This document shows positions 25,700 through 37,149 of a DNA stretch of 64,000 nucleotides, one piece after another (the first letter of the stretch is position 1; every line of letters begins with the position of its first letter). The notes under the pieces are model-generated. The model had not been told where the DNA came from, made no database searches, and saw only the letters and a program-made list of their open reading frames with translations. The translations under genes and the position numbers were made by a program. Origin of the DNA: Lutjanus erythropterus (lineage: Eukaryota; Chordata; Actinopteri; Lutjaniformes; Lutjanidae); NCBI GenBank assembly GCA_020091685.1, contig CM034599.1, positions 35,355,408 through 35,419,407 on the forward strand. Direction: 5' to 3'.

Positions 25700-26340
25700 G
25701 GATGCCCTCTCCACTTCTCTGCTGTAATTAACATGATTGGAGAGCGAGGGGATGGATGGAAACACAGGAAGAGATGGTGCTGATGAGGCTATTCAGCCCC
25801 CTGTGTAGCCCGCCTGGCGCCTCTCCTCAGCAGCGAGCTGGCATCCTTTGTCTCCATCGCTACAGCTCTCGTCAGCGACGGCTGTGATTGTGTGTGTGAG
25901 TGTGTTAGAGAGGCAGAGAGAAAGACAGCCTGCCGTACGCTCATTTAAGGAGCACTCGCCGAACAAAGTTGATTACACATTCATTAAAGCTCCAGCCTCT
26001 CGTTCACCCACTCCACTTGACCCGTCCAAGTGAGGGGCAGATGAGGGAACATACTCTGCATTCATGACGCGGGGTGGGGATTATCCCTGGCGTGCTGCTA
26101 ATGATTAGGGTAGCACGGTCAAATTAAAAATAAATAAATAAAGATTTTGAGATGATAGGATGGGTTTAAAGTGCACTAAAAAGCTGCACTCACTCCACTT
26201 CTACATTCCTCTCACCAGCTGATGCTACATTTTAATGGATACTCTGGACATGTTATATAATAATACGCCTGTCATTTGCCTCTATAATTAAATTGGATGG
26301 GCTTGGTGGGGAATCAAATTCTATATGATTTCTTAACCTT
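25700..26340. promoter_or_regulatory. Candidate conserved non-coding block
   Basis: A higher-GC, repeat-poor stretch flanked by AT-rich DNA, with TAAT-rich words (GCTGCTAATGATTAGGGTAG, CTCTATAATTAAATTGGATG). The 25848-26033 frame is Ser/Arg-rich and probably not coding. Regulatory function is inferred. Confidence 0.25.
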
Positions 26341-26587
26341 GTACTGACAAATCACATCAAGATTCATTTCACTTTGACATGGTTGGTTAAACCCTGTTTG
26401 TGTGGCTGGATCACGTCCACTGCCTAAAGGTTAAAAGGAAACTGTTGCTACAGTATGCACTTAGTAGACAGACACAAACACAAACACACATATTTGTATT
26501 ACTGTGCTTGTGAGGACCTTCCATCAGTTACAGCCTTGAATGCCTAACACAAGCCTAGACCTAATTATTACCTATTTTTAGCTGCGT

Positions 26588-26830
26588 TTCCACCCAAAGT
26601 ACTGAGAACTATTCAGCCGAGGAACGACTTTTCAAGGAACTAAAAAGTTCCCTCAGTCCATTGTTGTCTGTGTTTGTATTGCGGTCTAAAGACCATCGGT
26701 CCATCGTTCATATGCTTTTTCTGTAAATGACGGTTGAAATAAATTGCGATAAAATCAAAACTGTTCGGCACCGCCAGCCTCACTCTCAAAGTTCCTGTGC
26801 TTTTGGAACAACACATTCCTACAGACAGAA
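26588..26830. repeat. GTTTCCACC-type dispersed repeat, copy 1
   Basis: GCTGCGTTTCCACCCAAAGT, then AAGGAACTAAAAAGTTCC (itself nearly palindromic). The start resembles the GTTTCCACCACAGGAACC part of 28940-29180. Confidence 0.45.
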
Positions 26831-28939
26831 CAGGTTGACCATCCCGTAAAATTACACACGTGGTTAATGTTGTAAAGTGGTCACAGTTTGGTTAGGTTTA
26901 GGAAAAGATAGTGGTTGGGGCTAAGGTAAGTATGTTACTTACGACGCATAATGGAAGCAACGTAGTTTCTAATGGAAGTGTTGTGATAGAAGTTACGCAC
27001 ATAAGTCCGTGTAAAAGAAGAGTTCTTCTTCCAAACACATATGTTAGAAAATAGTTGCTGAAACCGTGAATAGACTGAGAACTATGTAGTACTGAACTGT
27101 GGAGTTAGACTGGTAGGTCAGAGTTTCTGTTTTCAGGATTTTTTGGGTGGCTTGGTGACGTGCCAGAGGCATGGCCCCCCAACACTACAAAAGCTCCATG
27201 GTCAGTTAAGAATGTACCGACTGTCTCAGTCCAAATCAGCCCAGCAGTTCAACAACAACCCAATACAGAAGAAAAAAAAAAACCATCCTGTCCTCTGGCT
27301 CTGGTGGCTCAAACATGTCTGGACATGTCCAATAAAGTTACAATGGTGGAAACACAATTATAGTCCTCTGGCAAAAGCTCTATGAGAAATCTAAACTTGA
27401 ACTACTTTAGGAACCTGTTGCAGTAGGCAGCTTTAACACATTCATCCCTCCTACAAGGGGTGGCAATATTAATCCAAGACGTCGCCAGATGATTACTGGG
27501 GTAGGGAATAAACAATGACATTTGCTCTTCAAATGACCAGCTCATAGCACATGCATCATGTGACGACGGGTCACACCGGGACCACTTTGTATTAACAGGT
27601 CACAAGTAGGTTTAGAACCACTGTCACCACTTAGTCACAAATTGTCAGTCATTACCAGACACCAGCAGGGCTGAGCTCTGACTGCAGCCATTTCCACTGA
27701 CTGTGACCGCAGCATGAGTCAGGCTGCCCAGTGCTGAGGCAGGCTGTGCATTGAAACAAAACTAAGCTGGATTTATGGCAGTTGGCATACGTGAGGTAAA
27801 AGTTTTGCGACACTGTAGCAGTCATGTAAACCTGATGGTTTATGTAAGCCCTGCTGTTAGCTACATAGGAATGTGGCAGCATTCATTTCATGACTGACTG
27901 CTGCCGTGGCTGTCAGAGTGACAAACTGTGGCTGCGGCTTTGATCAGACTGCGCACGTGGCGGCTGTAGATACAGGCATTGCTGGGATTATGGCAATGGT
28001 AATTGTGGCTGTGATGATTAGAAAGGCTGAGCCCGTGAAACATCAGATTTTAACGTTGTAACATCAATAATATGCTGGTGCAGTGAATTGGAAATGCTTG
28101 ATTGGTTTTGTTGATTCTCATAAGGAAACACAGCCACAAACATCATTTCCACTGTTGTACACTTACTGTATGAACTCATTTACTTGCATGCATACAAGGA
28201 ACATTTCCCTACCCAGCTCACTGACTCCAAATCACCCCATCAGTGCTGGAGACATCAAGGGTGCAGGTCTCGTTCATACTCTAATCAGATAACCATGTTC
28301 TAATGACATTAACTGTAATATTCTCCCTGCTCACTCTCTCTTTGGGGCTCTGTGGATATGATGATACTTGAGAAGGTCGGCTACCAATTCACCATTTAGT
28401 TATACAATATCATTTTAGGCCGCTTTGCATCAATTTGAATGCCTCTGCACAAAAAAACAGAAACAAAGGGAAGCATTGCCGGAAGGTTGAGTGACTGTGT
28501 GTCACCGCTGCTGCCAGGAGAAGTTATAAGTTGTTTTTTTCCCCAGTGCTTTTAAATAAATGGGACATTTTGACTGCCTTTTAGATATTCCAAAAACTAA
28601 AGGTCATTAAAACCTTTCCTACAATGAGCTACTTATATAAATGATGGGAACCCACACCAAGACAACATTTTCTGCCAAAGTTAGAATAGTTTTATTTTAG
28701 TTATTCACAAACAGATTTCTATTTTTTTCTCCTCTACTAACTGATTTAACTTGGGTAGGACTCAGTTTGAAAAATGTGATGTCACGTACTTCTGTGCACC
28801 AATCAGAGTTGATTAGTATAGACAGAATCACATTAACGACACTTAGAGAAAACTGGCAGTGGATTTGAATTGCACAGATAAGTTAAATCAGCAAAAGTGT
28901 TTATTTCTGCAGTCATTTTCAGCTGTAACATTCAGCGAC

Positions 28940-29190
28940 AACTGACCACCAGTTGGACTAAAGGAATGTTTCCACCACAGGAACCTTTGACGTGTATTTC
29001 CACTGCAGGGACCAGGGTCTAAATTAAGTTCTGCGGGCATTGTTTTACTCCCCAAAATGTCCCTGCTCCTCGGGCAGCACTTTCCACAAGTATAGAAACT
29101 TTGGGGGTGGGGCTTGTAGTGCTGAACATTTCTGATTGGTTGAGTACTCACAGCATTTTACTTTCAGCCTACCACAGCCTAAGTGGTAGT
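28940..29190. repeat. GTTTCCACC-type dispersed repeat, copy 2
   Basis: Contains ATGTTTCCACCACAGGAACC, ATTTCCACTGCAGGGACCAG and GGGGGTGGGGCTTGTAG. It looks like a fish MITE; the family is not identified. Confidence 0.45.
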
Positions 29191-29199
29191 AGTTGGTTA

Positions 29200-29980
29200 G
29201 AGTAAAGCTGTGATTTTCTTTAGTCTGTGGCCCAAATGGTAAATCAGGTGTCCAACCTAGCTTTCATAGTGATTTGCTCTGTTTCAATCCAAATCTGATC
29301 AGGGGGGTTGTTGCCACAGGCACTTCATTCCAATGTGATCAAACCCACACTGTCCTGATGAAGTAGATTAACTGAGTTTGCAAGTGGTAAACTCAAACTC
29401 AGTGTTCAGTATGGAAGGTGAACTTTGATTGTTGCTTATTTCCTCACTCATATTTCATTTTATAGAGAAATACTTATGATTTGAAGTTTAGGGGCTTTAA
29501 GTTACATTCAAACTAATCCGCTGGCTGTGATTTTGCTCACACTTTAGCACACATTCTGCAGAGCTGCAGTGGACTCACTAGAGCATAGCACACACTCTGT
29601 TGAGTTTTAATACACATGTGCCCTACACCCTACATTGCTATCCCCAAATCCTGCTTTGAAGTACAGGCCTCAGTTTGTATTTATCAGGTGTTTACTCTCA
29701 GGTTGTCACGGGTGAATACATCATATTAACAGGACCATGGAAAAAGCCACAGTAAGTGTAAATGATGTAAAGCAGGTACAAACTCCACTGTTTGTTCTTA
29801 CTAGCATCCTGCATTGTTACCAATAAATTAAAAGTAAGCTACTATACATGATCATATTTGTTTTTTATATTTTAAATGTATTTTTTAAACATTATTTACC
29901 ATTGTGTTAGACTTCATCTAAAGTCCTAAAAATGTTAAATGTTTGACTTTATAAATTTTCAGTGACTGCCAGAATAGGAA
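29200..29980. other. Intergenic, no gene recognised
   Basis: Mixed AT-rich sequence without a credible frame or a repeat that I can place. Confidence 0.35.
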
Positions 29981-30029
29981 GAGTTTACAGAGGAGTGTTA
30001 TAGTAAGGCATGATGAAAAAGAAGAAGGA

Positions 30030-30235
30030 AATGTCAAGAATAAAGTCACACTGTCAAGAACTAAGTTGAACCTTTAGTAGAAAAATAAAGGATGAATAAA
30101 GGTTGAAATGTCAAGGAGGAAACTGAAGTATGTACATTTCAACTTATTCTCAAAAGGCAAAAAGAAACAGTTCAAACTTCCTCCTCTATTCATAGTTTGA
30201 CTTTATTCTCAACATTTTGACTTTATTCTCATGAT
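30030..30235. repeat. GAATAAAGTC / GACTTTATTC fold-back repeat, copy 1
   Basis: Left half carries AAGAATAAAGTCACACTGTC and GGTTGAAATGTCAAGG. Right half carries the inverse words GACTTTATTCTCAACATTTT and GACTTTATTCTCATG. The halves can pair. Confidence 0.7.
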
Positions 30236-30708
30236 GAAAAAAAGCCTGGCCTTAATAGATGTGAATTGGTTCTTGGCAGTGCATCTAAAATTTCAACTTG
30301 AGCAAAAACTGTGCCAGTATCTATGCAAATTGGTTTCATAAACATACAGAGACAAGAGGAAACTGGAACTGATTACATATGATCAGATATCTTATTTTCA
30401 TTTCATTTTTATAGACTGCTTTCTACAGAAGCTCTGAGAGGCATATGAAACCAAGAAAACTAGTGATTCATTTTCCAAGTCTGATCTAAACTGTCCTCTG
30501 TCCTGTGCTTATGACTTAAGAACAGGTAAAAAAAAAGGTTTTGCCAGGATAATCTTTCAAAATTCCTAAAATTTAAAAACAGCAAGCTATGTAACATTAC
30601 TATCATGTCCACTGATAATGTTTGATGATGTTGATTGATGATATGTCAATCATTTTCAAAATTCATGAATTTGGTGGATAACCATTATCCCACAAAATGT
30701 GTATTATG

Positions 30709-31737
30709 ATTGACTCTCCACTAAGCCCCACCCCCAAACAACAACTGTCCAATCATAGCTTAGCAAACATAACTATAGCTGTCAAGTTTTCCATTTCTCT
30801 ACGTGTTGATGTCTGTCACGTCTTCTCTGCAGTCTCTCAAAACCATGAACCAAGACCACATGTGTTGTGAATGGCTTAAACTCTGTCTTCATCTGCTCTA
30901 ACGTAAACTACAAATGTTAGCACATGTGGCTAACTAACGCTAGCTTGCTAGCTGCAGTAATTTTACCTCCAGCTGAACTTGTTAGATACCACTGCATCTG
31001 CATCTGTTCTTTGGGGATTTGAGGAGGAGGATGTGGGCTGACGCAGAATCAAAGTGGGTTGACGACGATGCATCTCACTCTGGCTCACTGTCTCAGGTCT
31101 AAGCCGAATTAGCTTAGCTCTTAACCTGGCTGTCTTCCGTAATCGTGGTCCAGCTCATTTGCCTGGGTGACCTGTCTCCAAGTCCACTGCACTAACCTAG
31201 TCCCCGTGCTTCCTTTTCCCACGTTAATGAGCGTATTTCTGTCATCTATCATGTAGATATACCTGCCGTATTTCACCATCCGACCAGTGTTTGCTGAGAA
31301 GTAAGCTACCTTTAGCTTCAGTGTTTTAGCATTAATGTTATACCATGTGCGCAGCTGTCAGGTAACTTTACATTTACACTTTCACAGGGTTCATGTTTTA
31401 AAACGTGTCAGATGGAAACATTAAAACATCAGCTGGAGACAAACTTTTTGGCCAAGTCAAGGAGTTAGCATTAGCTTACATCAGCCAGCTACACTTATAA
31501 AATCTGCTTGTGAGTTATTACTTTAGCCACAAAATCCACCGTCATCAACTGGAAATGAGAATCTGCTGTTGTTTACGACTCAAAGGATCCAAAGACCTCA
31601 TGTTTCAAAAATGACTCTCAATTTCGATGTCAAATCTGCCACCATTATCACTGTAAACTGTATAAATGCAGTGCGAGAGCGGAAAGTTTGGCAAACGTAG
31701 CAACAGTAACTAAGGAGGGGCTTAGCGAAGGGTCAAT
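30709..31737. mobile_element. DNA transposon-like element with terminal inverted repeats
   Basis: The left end ATTGACTCTCCACTAAGCCC and the right end, read inverted, ATTGACCCTTCGCTAAGCCC share 17 of 20 bases. The 1,029-bp interior has no long open frame, so it is non-autonomous. No clear target duplication is visible. Confidence 0.6.
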
Positions 31738-32279
31738 TGCCGGAGAAGTACTTAAACGTACTTGTATGGACGGGCCAGACATCCATCATTCAGCATGTTA
31801 ATATGTTCAGAGCAGAGATCTCTGATTTGATGATGTTCTCATCTGAACTGATGACTTGGCTGAGACATTAATCTCCCAAATGTTCTTTGGGATTTACTAC
31901 TTTTAGAGTGTATTTCAGCCTCTGAGACAAAGTGGAATGTCGGCGATGGTGATGACAGGTCTGTTTTTTTTTAGTGCTGTCTAACGTCTGTTCTGTGTCA
32001 TTTTGTCTTTGCACTGAATGTGACCTTTTGCAGTCCTTGTAGTATGTTTATACTTTACTGCTAGATGTGTTTCCATGTCACCAAGATGTTTTGTTAGCTT
32101 TGTACTTGGTGAATACACTGATATAGCAATGATTGTCATTGTGATTCTTAATAAAGTCGTGCTGCTTCACATCTGCTCCTCAGTTTTCTGTCAGCTGACA
32201 CTGGAATTTATAACAACAGCTTTTGTGTGCTGAAAATAAACCCGGAGATAGGAAGCGGCTGTGGGGTGTGTGCATGTCA

Positions 32280-32310
32280 GTGTGTGTGTGTGTTTGTGTG
32301 TGAAAGAGAG
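32280..32310. repeat. Short GT-rich tract
   Basis: Interrupted GT run with a TTTG interruption. Confidence 0.8.
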
Positions 32311-32749
32311 AAAGTAGGATGATTGGTGTCAACAGGTGATCACTCTCTGTATGTGTGTGCATGTGTTATGCATGCACACTGTAAAGAATATCCATCTTAA
32401 AACAGGATTCAACCAGGGACTGAGCTATATTTTTCACAAAACATATCTGATGATGTGATAACAGTGAGACTGTTGGATCGATTTCCAGTTCATAACAACC
32501 AGGAAATATTTCTTTAGACTTAAATACTTAACTAAGACCGATTAAAATGGATTTTGTCTTCTTTCTTGAATTGTGTGTGTCAGCGCCTGATAAATTACAG
32601 CTTCACTGTTTGGCAGAAATGTGTAGAGCCTGTGTTTGTTCTGCACACAGCAGATATGTAAATCTTAAAAAGATTTACATGTATGCATGTGGTGTATATA
32701 CACTGAACTATAGAAAACAACATGATTTGGATTAATTTATCTTGCTGTC

Positions 32750-33680
32750 ACATGAAAACAACAGGACATTTTCTCAAGAGAATGAGATAAATCAACCCAT
32801 TATCTTGAGAAAACAACCTTTGTTATCCAGAGATAACAGTGTAAAATTCTGAACATGAGATAATGGCATTTTAAAAAAATAGATTTTTTTTTTTAACTAT
32901 GCATGAAATCTTCCAACTGAAGCTCATGGAAAGTAAATGTCTTGAAAAAAGTTTCATTGTGGTGATATAAAATGAATCTGTTGAAACTATGGAAGCCATG
33001 AACATCCGTAGATGTAAATGTCTTTTTGATGCTATTATCTCGAGATCACAAATTAATTATGTCATTAACTTTGGCTAACAAAGTTTGTTTTCTCGTGATA
33101 ATGGGTTAAAATATCTCATCTAAAAATAACAGAGCTAGTATTCTCATGGTAAAGGGTGAATTTATCTCATCACCTTGAAAATAATGCAAGGCGATGAGAT
33201 AAATGAACGTGGTATCACGAGAAAATGAGCTTTGTTAACCCTGAGATAACACAACAAACAACAGCAAAACTTATTTTTCCGCAATAACAAGTTAATTTGT
33301 CCTGTATTTTGAGGATAATGAGATAAATTAACCTGTTTTCACGAGTATTGGGGCCATGCAATAAGGAAAAAAATATTTTATTTTAAAAATAAAGTTGAAA
33401 TGTCAAGAATAAAGTCAGGCAAAGAAAAAAAGACCACTGGTATATAAACTTTATTCTCAAAATTTCAACTTAAATATTCCTCTTTTGACTTATTTATTTA
33501 TTTTATCTGGCACAAATTTAAGTTCAGCCTTTTTCTCAACATTTTGACTTTGTTCTCAAAATGCAATTTTTTAAAATTTAATTTTAATTTCCATTGTTGC
33601 TGTATTATTCCGTAATAACTATGTAATTACCTTGTGATCTTAAGATAACGGCATCAAATCAAAAATTACATGTACTATTA
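32750..33680. repeat. GAGATAA/TTATCTC repeat block with nested fold-back
   Basis: The words GAGATAA, TTATCTC, CTCGTGATAATGGG and AACAAAGTTTG recur many times in both orientations over about 900 bp. At 33385-33560 sits a second copy of the GAATAAAGTC/GACTTTATTC fold-back seen at 30030-30235, after which the outer words resume. Confidence 0.65.
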
Positions 33681-34699
33681 GATCTATTATTATTATACAC
33701 ATTTTCTCTACAATCTCATGCCAAGCTTGTCATTTTTTACAGTGGTTATACGTGTCTGCATGTACGTATGTGTACGTGTATGTGTGTGTGTTTAGCACTG
33801 CAGGAGGTGAAGACAGTTTGTCCCAGTGGGCTTCCATACCGCTTATTACTTAACCTTCCTTTTCCTGGACCCCAGCAGAGTGAGCTGCTCCCCTCGCCCT
33901 TTTACAGACATTATGCTACACAGCAAGGCACATGACTGCACATCACAGAGCCACGGCTAACAGGCTGCCTGTGCACATTCTAGGCTGAAAAACATCTATA
34001 AAGCCCTTTAAACCTGATATTAACATGCATCTGTATGACTGGATTACATTCGGATGAAGTAAAATGTGGATATTTGAAGGTACAAATGCACACAAATGAA
34101 ACAGGCAACAAGAAATTTAAGCATGTACTGGAGATACATTTTTTTTAGGTGTGAATGTAATCCAGCCACATCGCATTAAGACACAGAGTGCATGTTACTT
34201 CCAGGTGGAAGGGTTGAGCAGCTAATGAGAGTTACATAAATATTTCACAGTTTGAAAGTGGTGCCTCGCATTCAGATCACGACCTGGAGTCATGTGTCTG
34301 ATAAAGGTGGAGCGGGTTACACAGACAGGTAGCTGAGGGGACAGTTATTACTGTGAAACTGTATTGATTCTGTAGAAAACTGGAACATTTCATCTGCTCT
34401 CTGTCGCGGATCGATCTCTAAGCTACACATCAGGATCGTGTGGGTTCAGCGCCTGGGATCGAGGTCTCAATATTGGGTAGTTTTCGCTCTTCGGAATTTG
34501 AATCACCTCTACATTTCAGAGAGGATGCTCCCAGCTGCTGAAGTCGATGTTTAGCCAGATGAAAGCTGAGCGTTTCAGGTGATTGCCAGGAATTTTCAGC
34601 AACATCTGCAGGGGATCCTTAGAGCTCTCCTTCAGCCAGACAGGCACTCGTCTTCATGTGAAGTCCTGCTCAGTGAGGGAGAGTTGGCATCGTGATCAG

Positions 34700-34701
<2 letters not shown>

Positions 34702-34769
<68 letters not shown>
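34702..34769. repeat. (CA)n microsatellite
   Basis: 68 bp of uninterrupted CA, at the inferred far end of the tacr1 3' UTR. Confidence 0.99.
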
Positions 34770-34770
<1 letters not shown>

Positions 34771-34779
34771 GAAGTTCAG

Positions 34780-35502
34780 AGTTTCTGCTTTGTTGTTTTC
34801 CTTCTCTCCATCACCTCTTCTGGCAGAGTCTTTGAATTGAAATCACACATCCGCCTCGGTTTTCAAAGTGTAGCTTCTTGGGGAGAGTTCCTGTGAAAAC
34901 CAGGTATTTTCCAGTCAGGGGGTGGAGGAACTTTCTAAAAGACTCAAGCACTGTCTCTTTGCCGAGAACAACCCCCCCTGTTAAAACGAGGAGCCGCTGT
35001 GTTCGCAGCACGCCAATCTCATGTTATAGCTCCGCTCCGAAATAGACTGTGTGAAGTCACACAGCTTGCGCGATTGCCGACGTGTGAACCCTCACTGGTG
35101 TGACAAGCAGAGGCTGTGAAGATCGGAGGCGATAGCGTCTGCTTCAGCTTGGCTTTTGAACTGGAATGTGCTGCTCATGTCGTCGGAGTGCTCGTCATCG
35201 CTCTTTGGCAGTGAGCAGACCTTTCTAATGGCAGTTGGTCATTAACTGTGAGCAGTATGAGAACTTTATACAAGGGTGTTGTGGGCGAAGATGGCGCTCA
35301 GCAATCAGGGACTTGGTATCACTTGCAAATGACCCAACATGACGTTCCAGTGAGCACAATGGAAATGTATTAATCAGAAACTCAGTCACTGGCAGACAAA
35401 CTCACACATTCATGCTGTTCTTTTGCAGGAATACGTACAGGCGAAAACAGCTCACTCTCCCTCCCTGCTGTCCAGCACACCGCCACCTGTGAGCTCTGAG
35501 CT
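34780..35502 (-). other. tacr1: Inferred tacr1 3' UTR
   Basis: This sequence directly follows the stop codon in the direction of transcription. It is mixed in base composition and free of repeats I recognise, up to the CA microsatellite at 34702-34769. No canonical AATAAA is seen on the minus strand close to the stop. A variant TATAAA lies at 35265-35270. The true 3' end is unknown. Confidence 0.45.
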
Positions 35503-35839
35503 CTATTCCTGCAGGTTGTTGCTGGAGTAGAAGCTGGAAGTCTCCGATACGGTCTTGGAGACGCTTCGGGATGACGACCCGTTCGAGGTGAGGTCCAGGG
35601 AAGAGCTGTGCGGTCTCGCACCGACTGCAGCCCCGCCGGGCCCTGGACAAGGTGCCGCCTTGACCTTGGGGTGCTCCATGTCATCCCCAACGGTGGACAC
35701 GGTAGTCTCCATCCGGCTGGCCTTGTAAACGCTCGTCTGGGTCTGGAGGTAGCGGGTGGACTTCAGTTCCAGGCCTTCGTAAGAGCCTTGAGGGACACAG
35801 GGGCAGCAATGGAAGGCTTGTTTAAAACCAGCACGAAAC
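35503..35839 (-). CDS. tacr1: tacr1 exon 5: cytoplasmic C-terminal tail and stop
   Basis: This last exon encodes helix 8 and the cytoplasmic tail, 111 residues after the split Arg, ending in a TAG at 35503-35505. FRAGFKQAFHCCPC supplies cysteines of the kind usually palmitoylated. YEGLELKSTRYLQTQTSVYK and SRMETTVSTVGDD closely match the NK1 receptor tail, which separates it from NK2 and NK3. SSLDLTSNGSSSRSVSKTVS plus the terminal Ser-rich stretch are likely GRK phosphorylation and arrestin sites (family knowledge). The acceptor reads cttgcacag. The tail is somewhat longer than the mammalian one (about 96 residues from memory), largely because of a Pro/Gly/Ala-rich stretch (AAPCPGPGGAAVGARPH). 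Open frames on the opposite strand here are shadows. Confidence 0.95.
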
Positions 35840-35929
35840 CTGTGCAAGAAAAGAACAGATTAGTCCTTTTGAGTTTGATGCATGGTCAGACTAATTCAAA
35901 AATGCAAATTAGTCCAGAATCTCTCCATT

Positions 35930-36075
35930 GAGTCTACTGGACTGATCTACAACCAATCAGAGCAATGCAGTGTGTTGATTGCACAAAGTGATTGCTGATT
36001 GCACACAATTCTGAGTCATATTTGATCAGCACTGCCAAGTTTGACAGTTTGATCTGAGTTACATGTCTGGTACAT
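35930..36075 (-). repeat. Dispersed repeat family A copy, in intron 4
   Basis: Read inverted: CTCAGATCAAACTGTCAAAC, GGCAGTGCTGATCAAATATG, GAATTGTGTGCAATCAG. This matches 5340-5420 and 6228-6300. Confidence 0.65.
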
Positions 36076-36799
36076 TGTGCTTGAAACGTGTGACTTTTCA
36101 AATCTGGACCAGTGATGGACCTCTGTCAGCCCCCACCCCATATTAAATAAATGCTTCACGATTGGTCTGCCAAGATTCAGGGCTGGTGGAAATCTATCTG
36201 AATGGGAGGGTGGCAAGACGTATCTCACAGCAGATGAAACAGCTCACAGATTTAGGCTAGGGTGGGACGAGTCAAAAAATTAAAATAAATTGAAAATATT
36301 TCTGTAGTAATAGCCAACTCTACGAATAATTCACACTTTTTGAAGGTTTTGTTTACGTCCCCGCATTTATCCTAACTTTCATCCCGGCTTCTTGGGAGAC
36401 GTCTTTTCAACACACATCAAGACGTTCAAAAGACATCTTTTGGACCTATCTTTGCTCAGTGAGAATGCTATAAAAGTACCACACTGGTTGATACGTATAT
36501 GTCTGTGTCACATCACAGGTTAGTGATGTTCCTGAGTAAATGACATGTGCTGATTGTGCCTGTGGATCCAAGTGAATCAGAAAAGAACCTAAGTAATGGT
36601 GTAACTAAAGTTTTCACTGTGAAAAATTATGGCCCTGACATAAAAAACCTGCTTTTAGAATGGAGTTTGGCTTAATAGTCCATTTGAAAGACATCTGGGA
36701 ACAGAGGGTTTTGTAATGTCAATATTTCATTAATTTAGCTGATTCACCTTTTATTAATGAACCTAGAAAGCAGTTCAAGTGTTTAAGTCCAGGGCTGAC

Positions 36800-36960
36800 T
36801 TTTACCACCATCCTCCTGTAGGCTGTAATGAGATCTGCATCCTTGATAATGACAAACCCGCAAAGAATTATCACCCCATTCTGCAGCTCTCCTCAGCTCT
36901 ACGGAGTGTTTTAGCATTGTTTAGCTAATTGTTTTGGGTCTTTTGGGTGCTGCAGGCAGA
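36800..36960. promoter_or_regulatory. Candidate conserved non-coding element in intron 4
   Basis: Repeat-free, with GGCTGTAATGAGATCTGCAT, CCTTGATAATGACAAACC and GTTTAGCTAATTGTTTTGGG. It has an enhancer-like texture but no direct evidence. Confidence 0.2.
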
Positions 36961-37149
36961 TCTTTTCAAGGTGAAAACTCTCATCAAACTACCAGCTACA
37001 TTCAGTCTTTCTTAACCATGGGTAAACCCACTAAAACAATGATTGTCTTCTTTCCCAATGCGAGTTTGCCTTTCTGTTTTTGTTTTAATTGTCACGTTCA
37101 ACATCATGAATACATCAGAATACACATTTAGTAAAGAGTAAAAATCAGT

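Noticed and set aside
35382-35931. Open frames on both strands overlapping tacr1 exon 5 (35382-35690, 35402-35650, 35608-35931)
   Set aside because: They are shadows of the GC-rich coding exon; the tacr1 frame has clear homology and splice sites.
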